Origin: Odobenus rosmarus divergens
Taxonomy: Eukaryota > Chordata > Mammalia > Carnivora > Odobenidae
DNA: 64,000 nt
Assembly: GCF_000321225.1 (NCBI RefSeq)
Contig: NW_004450303.1
Location: forward strand, 2,663,117 to 2,727,116
Reading direction: 5' to 3'
A program made the translations under genes and the position numbers. The notes under the pieces were generated by a model that did no database searches, was not told where the DNA came from, and saw only the letters and a list, made by a program, of their open reading frames with translations. Below are positions 55,330 through 64,000 of this stretch, piece by piece (positions within the stretch are counted from its first letter, which is position 1; every line of letters begins with the position of its first letter).

Positions 55330-55839
55330 TAAATAAATATTTCTGGGACTATCAAAAATGTATTTGGAAAGAAAAATGTATATCCTTACCTTATATTATA
55401 CAAATAAAATTTTAATAGATTAAATGGTTACCTGTTTATGGTTTTATTAGCTAAAGCTATTAGAAAATATAGGTGGATAGGTATTTAACTTAGGGATGAA
55501 GAAGACTTTTCTCTGCATAAACACAAAAGAAGAAACCATAATAGGAAATATGGATAGATTAAAAAAAAAAAAAGCAAAAGACTTTTTCAGGTCAAACAAC
55601 TTCAGTGTTTAGAGAAGTATAAACAAGCTGGAAAACTGAGAAAACAATATTTGCAACATAAAATGGTTAAAGAGTTGTATGTACTTTTATACATAATGAA
55701 CTTTCATGAATTAATAAGGAAAAAGGAAAACATGATGACAAGTCATTTTTAACAAAAGAACTATAAATGATCAATGAACAAAGGAAAAACAATGTTCAAT
55801 CTTTCTGTTGATACAGGAAATAGGTGAAGATAGAAAAAA
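55330..55839 (+). mobile_element. Old L1M/HAL1 ORF2 fragment, part 1
   Basis: 'caatatttgcaacataaaat', 'aaagaactataaatgatcaa' and 'tgaacaaaggaaaaacaatg' follow old L1 ORF2 order. Split by the solo LTR at 55845. Confidence 0.65.
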
Positions 55840-55844
55840 ATGAT

Positions 55845-56298
55845 TGTCTTTGTTACAGTTACTGCTGTTGAACAACTTACCCCAAAACTTAGCAGCTTAA
55901 AATAACAGACTGTTCCTCCTAGTTTCTCTGAGTCAAGCATCTGGGGTAGCTTAGCTGGGTGGTTCTGGCTCAAGGTTTCTTATGAAGTTGCGTCTCAAGA
56001 TTGAACTGAGGCCAAAGGATTCTCTTTCAAACTCATACATGTCTGCCCCTCCATTGGACTTCCAGCAACATGGCAGCTTGCTTTCCCGAGCACAAGTGAT
56101 GAGAGAGAGAGAGAGAGAGAGAGAGATACAGAGAGACAGAGAGAGAACAAGACAGAAGTAATCTTTTTATAAGCCAGTCTCTGAAGTGATAGCCCATCAT
56201 TTCTACTATGTTCTCTTCATTAGAAGCAAGTCATGTGTGTACTCCCCACTCTGAAGGGAGAAAATCATTGGACACCATCTTAGAGGATGCCTAAAACA
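55845..56298. mobile_element. ERVL-type solo LTR with 5-bp TSD
   Basis: 454 bp beginning TGTCTTTGTTACAGTT and ending GATGCCTAAAACA, so TG...CA termini, flanked by the 5-bp duplication ATGAT (55840-55844 and 56299-56303). 'aacttaccccaaaacttagc', 'agcttagctgggtggttctg', 'ttagaagcaagtcatgtgtg' and 'ggacaccatcttagaggatg' match an ancient mammalian LTR consensus whose family name I cannot fix. No retroviral genes are present. Confidence 0.82.
56100..56147. repeat. (GA)n microsatellite within the LTR
   Basis: About 13 uninterrupted GA units, then interrupted GA/CAGA. Confidence 0.95.
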
Positions 56299-56303
56299 AT
56301 GAT

Positions 56304-56620
56304 AATCTCCAACATGGCCAGACTATGATGATACAAGTGGGAAAAGGTACAATTTCTGTCTCTCTAGAGGAACTAGGCAATATATATCAAAACATTAAAC
56401 ATCCTGGCCCTTGTGACATAGCAGTTCTCTCTCTAAGAAATAATGAATATAAGGAGTATATTAAAGATATTCACAGTAATGTAAATGATGATAGTGAAAA
56501 ATTAGAAGAAACCTAAATGCCTAACAATATCTTAAAAATAGTTAAATAAATTATTATACATTCCAGGAGTATAAAATTTGCAGCTCTTAAAAATATTTTT
56601 TAAAAACTTTTACTAACAAG
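56304..56620 (+). mobile_element. Old L1M/HAL1 ORF2 fragment, part 2
   Basis: 'gaaaaattagaagaaaccta', 'aatgcctaacaatatcttaa' and 'taaataaattattatacatt' follow the C-terminal ORF2 order. The frame at 56325-56516 is a remnant of it. Confidence 0.65.
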
Positions 56621-56876
56621 GGCAATTTGCTTGTGATTTATGGTTTACTGGGGATGTACTGTATGCTGATATGTTTTTTAAAAGTTAATGTGTGCTTATA
56701 TGCATTGAAACAACATTTGAAAGGTTACAATTCTAAATGTTAGTGATTTGTGTGTGTGTGTGATGGGGGAAACTTCTTGTTTTCATTTGTATTTTCTCTA
56801 TTTCTCTGCTTCATCTATCCTGAGCCTTACTATACAGGCAAATCAGAAAATATGCCCTAGTAATGAATTAATTTTT

Positions 56877-57062
56877 TAAAGATTTTGTTCATTTGTCTGT
56901 CAGAGAAAGAGAGAGAGAGCACAAGCAGGGGGAGTGGCAGGCAGAGGGAGAAGCAGGCTTCCCGCTGAACAGGAAGCCTGATGCAGGACTTGATCCCAGG
57001 ACCGTGGGATCATGACCTGAGCCAAAGGCAGACACTTAACCAACTGAGCCACCCAGGCATCC
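56877..57062 (-). mobile_element. CAN-SINE, full length
   Basis: Minus-strand copy. TSD AGTAATGAATTAA (56859-56871) and AGTAATGAATTAA (57066-57078), followed on both sides by T-rich sequence. Confidence 0.95.
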
Positions 57063-57079
57063 AGCAGTAATGAATTAAC

Positions 57080-58714
57080 TTTTTAAAAATGAACAGAAAA
57101 GGAACTTTGATTGAAATGACTTTGAGACCAGCTGCTAAAACCATAACATAGGGTATAATAATTATGTTTTAAGCTGCTATTGTGATGATTCTTTTTCCAT
57201 ACTCAGTATAATATTACATGAGCTGAATGGCAGCATAGTTTTAAATATGCAGTTATCAGTAAAATTTGAGCTAATGGGGGTGGGGGTTCAAGAAAAGTCA
57301 TCAACGGTTTTAAAGTTTATCATTGAAAAGTAAATGATCACTTCTTTCTAAATTCTTGAAAAAGCAGACAGATTCCAGGTTCTTCATTAAATGACTGTCT
57401 TGTTCCCAAAGGACATGAACTGAGTGATTTAAGAGGTTGTTTCTAGTCTAAATACAGCGGTTTTGACCAATTTGATTGGAATTCCATCCCAAATTTTTGC
57501 TTTAAGAAAAGAACGTTAGTTCAAAACACATTGGCATAATTTAGAGTAAATTTCCTCAGCCACCCCTGGGTGTCTTTCCTTATGTCATTGGTGGTGCTGG
57601 ATGCACTTGAGCTCAAGTGAAACATGCCTCTTGGTGATGCTCATGATACTTTCTACCGGCTCCTTATACCATCTTATTTCTGAGTACATACCATTTGTAA
57701 GTGAGACATTTTGCAACAGGATATTTTTGAGACCATTTGATACCATGTAAGTTAATTCAGATTTGCACTGAGTGACTACACACAAGCACAACAAGAAGAC
57801 AAAAAAAATGAGATTAATGCATTCTCTAGTAGGTATTGTGGAAATCGCCTTAAGAAGTTCCCTTTTATAATATGTTCTTATACGATACATTCAAAGGTTA
57901 GGTTTCATTTGGAGTTTCACAATTGCCCTGTTATGATGGTTTTTAGTAGCTGGCCCATTGTAATATATCTTTGGAGAGTGTTTATTATGTTTCAAAATTT
58001 GGATCTGAATCCACAGCCAGACTTAATGCTGACATTCATAAAGGCTTGATCGGCTCTCTCTCTGGCTGGAAAAAGCTCTTATTGTGGTCAATTTCACTGA
58101 GCCAACTATTAATAATGTCAGAATACCATTCTGCAAAGCAGAGCAATACTTAGTCAAAGTGATTCATATTAGCTGAGCATGAGCAAAGAAATATCAACAG
58201 GCTATTTCAGAATCCTGGACTGCCATTGAATCCATTGCTCTTGTGAACACAGTGGAAAGAATCAGGGTTCATGCTCCTAGCTGTTCAGACTTCTTAGTAA
58301 ATGTTTCACTGTGTCCCAAGGAGAAGACAGAGTGTTTTAATGTGGGAAATGGAACCTTCTGTGCTGTCTGTTCCGGAGAAAAGAATGTGGCTTCTAAAAT
58401 ATTACTTTTTGAACTTCCTGTACTGTATTTATACAATTCTGACTCTTTCAAAGGCGAAACTGTGTTATGACTAAAGCAGTCACTGATAGACCTAATTTGC
58501 TCTATGGGAGAAGTGTTCTTCGCCATCTCTGCACAGTTCCTTTTGTGTGGTGCAATCTTTTCCCAGTCTGTCTTACTCTATAGTCCACAAACGAGGAAGC
58601 ATGAGCCAGAGGACCTGTTTCTCCACTTACCACGCTAGATAACTCTATGCCACCCAAGACACTGTTATGATTCAGTGATGAAAAGCAAGGGTGTGGAATG
58701 AGACCAGACTGGAA
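57080..58714. other. Repeat-poor unassigned DNA
   Basis: About 1.6 kb without transposons. Frames at 57585-57890, 57971-58153 and 58243-58526 overlap on both strands without recognisable similarity. 57960-58200 is less AT-rich and could be conserved non-coding DNA; this is inference. Confidence 0.4.
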
Positions 58715-58870
58715 TTTCATCTTGTCTTAGGGTTCAGTTCACCGAGCCTCAGTTCCCTCGTTGTAAAAGGAGGATAATGATAGTTCATAAAGCGGTTTTG
58801 AAGATTAAATAAAAGTGAGTGTGTAGCACAGTGTCTCACAATTAGTAATTGCTCAATAAAGCATAGTTTT
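58715..58870 (+). mobile_element. MIR SINE
   Basis: 'gcctcagttccctcgttgta', 'aaaggaggataatgatagtt', 'gaagattaaataaaagtgag' and 'ttagtaattgctcaataaag' show the MIR core to 3' end. Confidence 0.82.
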
Positions 58871-59447
58871 TGGCCAGAAGACCAGAATATTTGATTTCCT
58901 TTGGCTGTGGAAAATGGGTTCAGTTGATGAAAAGGCATTAGTGAATTTCTGAGTCCTAGCATATGCTCAAGGTCATCTTTATATACACTTTGTAAAGTCA
59001 AACATCGAAGCTGATATCAGAATTGAAGGAACAGATTAAGTAAGCAATGTCTTATTTTTTGAAAAAAAATGCGACCCCCAGTAAGAAAAACATTTGACCT
59101 TGTGACCTAGTCTACAATACAGAGACATGCCATATTTATAACTGAAATGACAGTTGAATGGAACAACACTCTTCTGTGTAAGATATACTCTGACATTTTC
59201 TCTCTTTTTCTTTCCTCTTCTCTTCCTGTTGGGTTAGAACCACCTAAGTTGATTTCGTATGCACTAATGGTGTGTAAACAGTATGAAAGACACTAATTCG
59301 ATGGAGAGTAAATTAATTTATTGCACAAATTTGTTTAGGACAGTATTGGTTATTGAGTGTCATTTCCTTATACTTGCATTTTGTAATTTTTAATTATATT
59401 AATGAATGTTTGACTCTAGGAAGGGGAAGGAAACTGACAATCACAAG
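58871..59447. other. Unassigned unique DNA
   Basis: No feature recognised. Confidence 0.4.
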
Positions 59448-59600
59448 TATGCACTGTGCCAGATATCATCTGTATCATTTTGTACGTTATCTCCTCTTTG
59501 GTTACAAGAATCTCACCAACCTCTCCACTTTATAGATAAGGAAACCAAAATTGTGAGAGAGAAAATATCTTACCCAAGAATTCAAAACCATCGATTTTCC
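59448..59600 (-). mobile_element. MIR SINE
   Basis: 'cactttatagataaggaaac', 'gagagaaaatatcttaccca' and the upstream 'gtacgttatctcctctttgg' resemble the reverse complement of MIR. Confidence 0.55.
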
Positions 59601-60524
59601 ACTGTCTCTAAATGCAAGAGGCCAAATAACTTAGGGTGACATATCGATAAGCTTTTATCTCTGAGGCTGTACTCCATGTTCTTTCTTTAATTAAATTGTG
59701 CATCCTTGACCACTTAATAGAATTTGAATTCAAATTATAATACAAAAATTTGGAAAAAAAGATCACATATTAGTTCTACTTTGTCTGATCTTAATAAAGA
59801 GTAGCCCTCACCAGGAAATATTCTGAAATGGCAGGATAATTAAGCTAATTTAGCATTTCTGGGTGAAACGGAATTTCCTGGCATATGATTATTTTGTTCT
59901 ATGATTCTCAATACAATAGTTTTAATTTTTTTCCTGTAAAAAATACTTTTGGAAGAGACAATACAGGACTCTTATTCTCTTTTAGTTAAAAATAAACCAA
60001 CTTTGATGGTACCATCATAAACCTAGAAGGATTTTAGTTTGATTCAGTGTTTGAAAGAATGACCAAACTCTAAGTTTATTTTTTCATAGTTCTTTTTTTT
60101 CTTCTACAGATTCTTCCCCAAAATGGATTAACAACAGACATTTGAAGTTGTACTGTTTAAATATCTTTGAATTATTTTTGTTTAAAAATGTCAATGGGTA
60201 CGATAGGAAAAGTACATTTTTTTCCCTGTAACTTCAAAACAACTGAACAGAACTTTTGGATTGAAACCAAGAATTGGATGCTTTAGCTTTAAGAAGATTT
60301 TCCTTTCTGAAAAGTAATGAATGAGTCTCTTTGCAAGTTTAACTATTTCAGGTTTCAATTTTCTGACTTCCAGCATTCTGCTATTTTTGTATGTAATGCT
60401 TCATGAGTAAACATTTTTCTCTTTTTCAGTTTTCTCTCAAGTTATGTAAACTTCAGATATATATAAAACTATACAGATGAGTTGTGTAATGTTTTTAGGT
60501 ATGTAAAAACTAGTGTTCCATTTT
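59601..60524. other. Unassigned AT-rich DNA
   Basis: No gene or repeat recognised. Confidence 0.45.
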
Positions 60525-60540
60525 CTTAGTGGCTACTTTT

Positions 60541-60735
60541 TTTAAAAGATTTTATTTATTTATTTGCCAGAAAGACAGAGAGAGAGAGAGAGCACAAGCA
60601 GGGGGAGTGGGAGGCAGAGGGAGAATCAGGCTCCCCACTGAGCAAGGAGTCCAATGCAGGACTCAGTCCCAGGACCCTGGGATCATGACCTGAGCTGAAG
60701 GCAGATGCTTAACTGACTGAGCCACCAGGCATCCC
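60541..60735 (-). mobile_element. CAN-SINE, full length, exact TSD
   Basis: Minus-strand copy flanked by identical 16-bp TSD CTTAGTGGCTACTTTT (60525-60540 and 60736-60751). Confidence 0.96.
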
Positions 60736-60751
60736 CTTAGTGGCTACTTTT

Positions 60752-62263
60752 GAGTGTGCATTAGTGAGTGACAATGCTTGAGGTTAGCCTACAAAGGTTA
60801 ATGGAATGAGAAGGACATTTTCTACTTGCTCTACATGGGAATCTAGAAGAGATTCATCTTTGTGATATTCCTTGGGGGGCACAACAATGTTTAGTAATTT
60901 TTATTTTAGTAGATTACAGAAAATATGTGCAGGCTGTGGGACACCGTGGCGACACCGTGGAGACTGATCAAGATCCATAGTTTCTGAAGAATTCATGTTG
61001 GGACAGTTAATTCCTGAGGTCTGCTTTTAGACACAGACAGACATACAAAGCAGACAGATCACCACAGGCTTTCCGTTTTAGGAATCAGAACACACAAGGG
61101 CATCTGGCGAGCTCTGCCCTGCCTTCCAAGATGCCAGAACTTTTCTAAAGCCATCAAAGCTTGCACCTGCTACCTACTTCAAGTGCACACATTCCTTGGC
61201 TCAGAGTGTCCCAGCTGAAGCATTCTCAAATCATTTGTGGGGAAGACAAGCTAGTGGAGGATGTGAACTTTGCAAAGGCAGATTTTAAATAGTAATGACT
61301 TTATGAAATTATTCTTAACATTCTTAAATATATACTGGCTCATTTTTCCCCCAAGAACACAATACATCCCCCTTTGTATTTCCATTCAAAACTTGTATCT
61401 ATAAGGCAAATGCACTCCTCTGTGAAGGAAATTTGTAGAGATAAGATGAATGGTAACTATCACTAAGAGTTAAAATAGTGACTCAGTTGATAGGTGAAGG
61501 TTATCAGAAGGAAAATATGGAATGATAGATTAGCAAACCTGTTGATGGACTCCCTTTGCTTTCTTATTTTCTGAAGTGCTCTTTGTAACTCTCTGATAAA
61601 ACCAAATTTGGGACAAAGTGCTGTAATACAAAACAATATATAATATTATTTTGGCGGGAAAGAAAATATATTCTACTGATTAATTTTATAGTCTCCAAAG
61701 TGATTCTATGGAGTATGTATAATATATAAAGTGAGGTAAAAAAGAACATAGTTGCTCACTATAAGAATTTATTATTTTTCCTGATAACAATTGAATATTT
61801 TATGATTACATAGAAATAAAGGAGCACTTTGTTGAGAATTGTATTTCAGGATGATTAATCTGGCATCGTGTGTGCTAGGAAGAGAAAGACTATGAGTAGA
61901 AAAATTTCATTTCTAGCAATAAATATTATGTTTTAAAAATCAGTATTCTACATTAAATTTATTGTAATAAGATAGCCATATGGTAAAGAGACACCGGAAG
62001 ATAAGAAAGGACACCAGTGTCCTAGTTAGAATTTGCTCTCTAACGAGTGAACTTGGCGAGTCACCTTACCATGCTGAAATTTAGCTTTCTGAACTACAAC
62101 AAACATTAAGTCACCTTATCATCTTTTTAAGTTCTGGAACAAAAATTTGGAAGGAAAAAACACCATTTCACCAAAATCAAAGTGCCTGGGGACCTAACGG
62201 ACAAAATTGCTTTTTATGCTTCCCAAGACAGGGCTCCCCACTCTATAGCCCGGAGGAGTCTAG
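60752..62263. other. Unassigned DNA with a short tandem repeat
   Basis: No gene. A 10-bp word GACACCGTGG occurs twice at 60940-60949 and 60951-60960. 62030-62100 may be a heavily diverged MIR. Otherwise AT-rich without recognised features. Confidence 0.4.
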
Positions 62264-62277
62264 AGCACCAACTTTTA

Positions 62278-62484
62278 TTTATTTATTTATTTATTTATTT
62301 TTTATAAAAGATTTTATTTATTTAAGAGAGAGAGAGAGCACAAGCAGGGCGAGCTGCAAAGAGGGAGAGAAGCAGACTCCCCGCTGAGCAGGGAGCCCCA
62401 TGTGGGGCTCGATCCCAGGACCCCGGGATCATGACCTGAGCCCAAGGCAGATGCTTAACTGACTGAGCCGCCCAGGTGCCCCGA
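62278..62484 (-). mobile_element. CAN-SINE, young, with (TTTA)n
   Basis: Minus-strand copy. TSD AGCACCAACTTTTA is exact (62264-62277 and 62485-62498). A (TTTA)n run occupies the outer tail at 62274-62300. Confidence 0.96.
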
Positions 62485-62714
62485 AGCACCAACTTTTAAT
62501 CAGGCCATCCTGCAAGGTGTGAACCTGTCTCCTCAGCGCTCCGTCTTTACTTCCTCTCACTGGACTCTGTCCTTCGAACATTCTAGACGCTGACTGTTCC
62601 ATGAAAACATCACACCCTCTTCCTTCTCTGGGTCGTTTTCCCTCCCCAAACCAGTCTTTTCAGTATTTCTGCCATAGCTACCATCCCCATTGGGTAATTT
62701 TTTCTTGTTCGATC

Positions 62715-62809
62715 TCAGTGTAATGTTGCGGCAATGCTATAGGACACATGGTGTCTGATTCCCGAGGTTCAAATTCTGAGCTCATTACTTTTAGAAACAG
62801 GTGACATTG
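62715..62809 (+). mobile_element. MIR, 5' part
   Basis: 'catggtgtctgattcccgag', 'gttcaaattctgagctcatt' and 'aaacaggtgacattg' give the MIR 5' half in order. The element is cut at the 'gtgacattg' position and continues at 63164. Confidence 0.7.
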
Positions 62810-63163
62810 AAGAAAATAGTAGGAAGGGAAAAATGAAGGAGGAGAAATCGGAGGGGGAGACGAACCATGAGAGACGATGGACTCTGAGAAACAAACTGAG
62901 CGTTCTAGAGGGGAGGGGAGGGGGGTGGGGGGATGGGTTAGCCTGGTGATGGGTATTAAGGAGGCACGTTCTGCATGGAGCACTGGGTATTATACAAAAA
63001 CAATGAATCATGGAACACTACATCAAAAACTAATGATGTAATGTATGGTGAATAACATAACATAATAAAACAAAATTTAAAAAAAAAGCATCTAAAACCT
63101 ACTTGATTTCTACACAGATGCACACACCCCTACCTCTTTTTGGCCTCAAAAAAAAAAAAAAAG
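62810..63163 (+). mobile_element. Young L1 3' UTR with apparent 3' transduction
   Basis: TSD AGGTGACATTG (62799-62809) and AGGTGACGTTG (63164-63174). The insert contains only the L1 3' UTR (62810 to about 63078), then A9, a 60-bp non-L1 segment (63088-63147) and a second A-tract (63148-63162). Structure L1-A-tract-unique-A-tract between TSDs is the mark of readthrough past the L1 poly(A) site. Confidence 0.85.
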
Positions 63164-63310
63164 AGGTGACGTTGGGTAAGTGATCAAGTCTTTTTCCCTC
63201 TGTAAACATAAGGGCCCATCCCTTAGGGTTGTTATGAGGTTGAAATGAGCTATTACAGGTAAAATGCTGGTTCTGTGCCTGCTACACAGTAAGCCTTCTT
63301 GGAGTGTTTA
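63164..63310 (+). mobile_element. MIR, 3' part
   Basis: 'gttgggtaagtgatcaagtc', 'cccttagggttgttatgagg', 'ttgaaatgagctattacagg' and 'tgtgcctgctacacagtaag' continue the MIR of 62715. Confidence 0.78.
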
Positions 63311-63324
63311 ACAGTATCATGAGC

Positions 63325-63545
63325 CCCAGCACTGTCGGTGTTTACTCTCTGATGGCATTTATCTCCTTGTTTTGGAATTGCCTCTGTAGTCGGTTGTCTG
63401 CACACATCCACTACTGTTTCCACATCCCAGTTAGACCTGATAGTCCCTGAGAACAGAAACTAGGTCTTGTTTACTGTTGTGTCTTCAATGCCTACAAAAT
63501 AACTGGTCTCATGGTGGAGGCCTAATAAATATTGAATGAAAGCAT
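63325..63545 (+). mobile_element. L2 LINE 3' end
   Basis: 'cctgagaacagaaactaggt', 'ttgtttactgttgtgtcttc' and 'cctaataaatattgaatgaa' are the L2 3' UTR and terminus. Confidence 0.78.
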
Positions 63546-63595
63546 GGTTATTCCATCTTACAACCTCATAGGGGAAAGAATCAGACAGCAATTCT

Positions 63596-63768
63596 TTTTT
63601 TTTTTTAAGATTTTATTTATTTGGGAGAGAATGTGTGTTTGGGGGGGGAGGGGTAGAGGGAGAAGTGGAGTCGATGCAGAACCCTGATGCAGGACTCGAT
63701 CCCAGGACCCTGGGATCATGACCTGAGCTGAAGAAAAACGCTTAACCGTCTGAGCCACCCAGGCACCC
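63596..63768 (-). mobile_element. CAN-SINE, full length, exact TSD
   Basis: Minus-strand copy. TSD CAGACAGCAATTCT (63582-63595 and 63769-63782). G8 run within the body. Confidence 0.96.
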
Positions 63769-63796
63769 CAGACAGCAATTCTAATTCAGAGATATA

Positions 63797-63836
63797 ATCT
63801 ATAGGCAACCAGAATGATCTATAGGCAATTAGAATG
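63797..63836. repeat. 20-bp tandem duplication
   Basis: ATCTATAGGCAACCAGAATG (63797-63816) followed by ATCTATAGGCAATTAGAATG (63817-63836), two mismatches. A partial third copy follows (ATTTTTTAGCAACC). Remaining sequence to 64000 is unassigned. Confidence 0.93.
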
Positions 63837-64000
63837 ATTTTTTAGCAACCGAGAACTTTTGGCATGCCAACAACTCACTTGAAAAAATATTATTCATTTT
63901 AATATTCTGGTCATTTCAGAAGACTAAGCAGGTTTGAATGCCCTCACTAGGGGACATTGCTCTTTGGTGGTTTGTTCTTTGGAGACTAAATTCTATGCAG

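Noticed and set aside
58243..58526. Cysteine-containing frame (75 codons) and its antisense frame (85 codons)
   Set aside because: Both strands are open over the same bases and neither shows a domain, so chance is the simplest reading.
63797..63836. CRISPR-like repeat array
   Set aside because: Only two adjacent units without spacers, in a mammalian genome.

Overview
This window is nuclear DNA from a mammal of the order Carnivora, most likely a caniform (dog, bear, seal or weasel lineage). The main evidence is about two dozen copies of the carnivore tRNA-Lys-derived SINE (CAN-SINE/SINEC), many with clean target-site duplications (TSDs), and several young LINE-1 copies sharing one 3' UTR. Over these lies a layer common to all placental mammals: MIR and L2 fragments, MLT1/MaLR-type LTRs and small hAT (MER5/MER20-like) transposons. 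Splice signals, codon periodicity and database-independent recognition give no support for an intact protein-coding gene, rRNA, tRNA or bacterial-style system. The longer open frames are repeat remnants, microsatellites or chance.

Layout. 1-4.7 kb: mostly unassigned sequence, with an L2, a CpG-bearing homeobox-motif-rich segment near 3.2 kb (possible conserved non-coding element) and a 50-N gap in poly(C). 4.7-7.3 kb: two CAN-SINEs and unassigned DNA. 7.3-13.5 kb: degenerate L1, an MLT1 fragment, an L1 split by a younger antisense L1, and five SINEs in 2.3 kb. 14.9-20.2 kb: a 3'-shortened L1, four SINEs (two nested) and a twin-primed L1. 20.4-24.9 kb: SINEs, L2, an MLT1 LTR, opposed MIRs and an inverted SINE pair. 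24.9-28.5 kb: the longest repeat-poor stretch, with candidate regulatory DNA. 28.5-33.2 kb: L2 fragments hosting a solo LTR, a SINE and a locally duplicated 170-bp segment. 35.1-37.2 kb: an old L1 interrupted by a roughly 1-kb GC-rich segment that looks like the tail-to-tail 3' ends of two genes, and again by a young L1. 37.2-63.5 kb: L2, MIR, old L1, hAT, SINE and LTR copies separated by AT-rich DNA without recognisable features. 62.8 kb: an L1 with an apparent 3' transduction inside a MIR.

How the parts relate. There are no cooperating genes here. What can be read is insertion order: MIR and L2 are oldest, old L1 and MLT1 LTRs sit in them, then CAN-SINEs, then the young L1s. The most unusual item is the GC-rich segment at 35.3-36.3 kb. 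No new biological system was found. Repeat family names come from memory of consensus sequences, not from a search, so subfamily labels are tentative.
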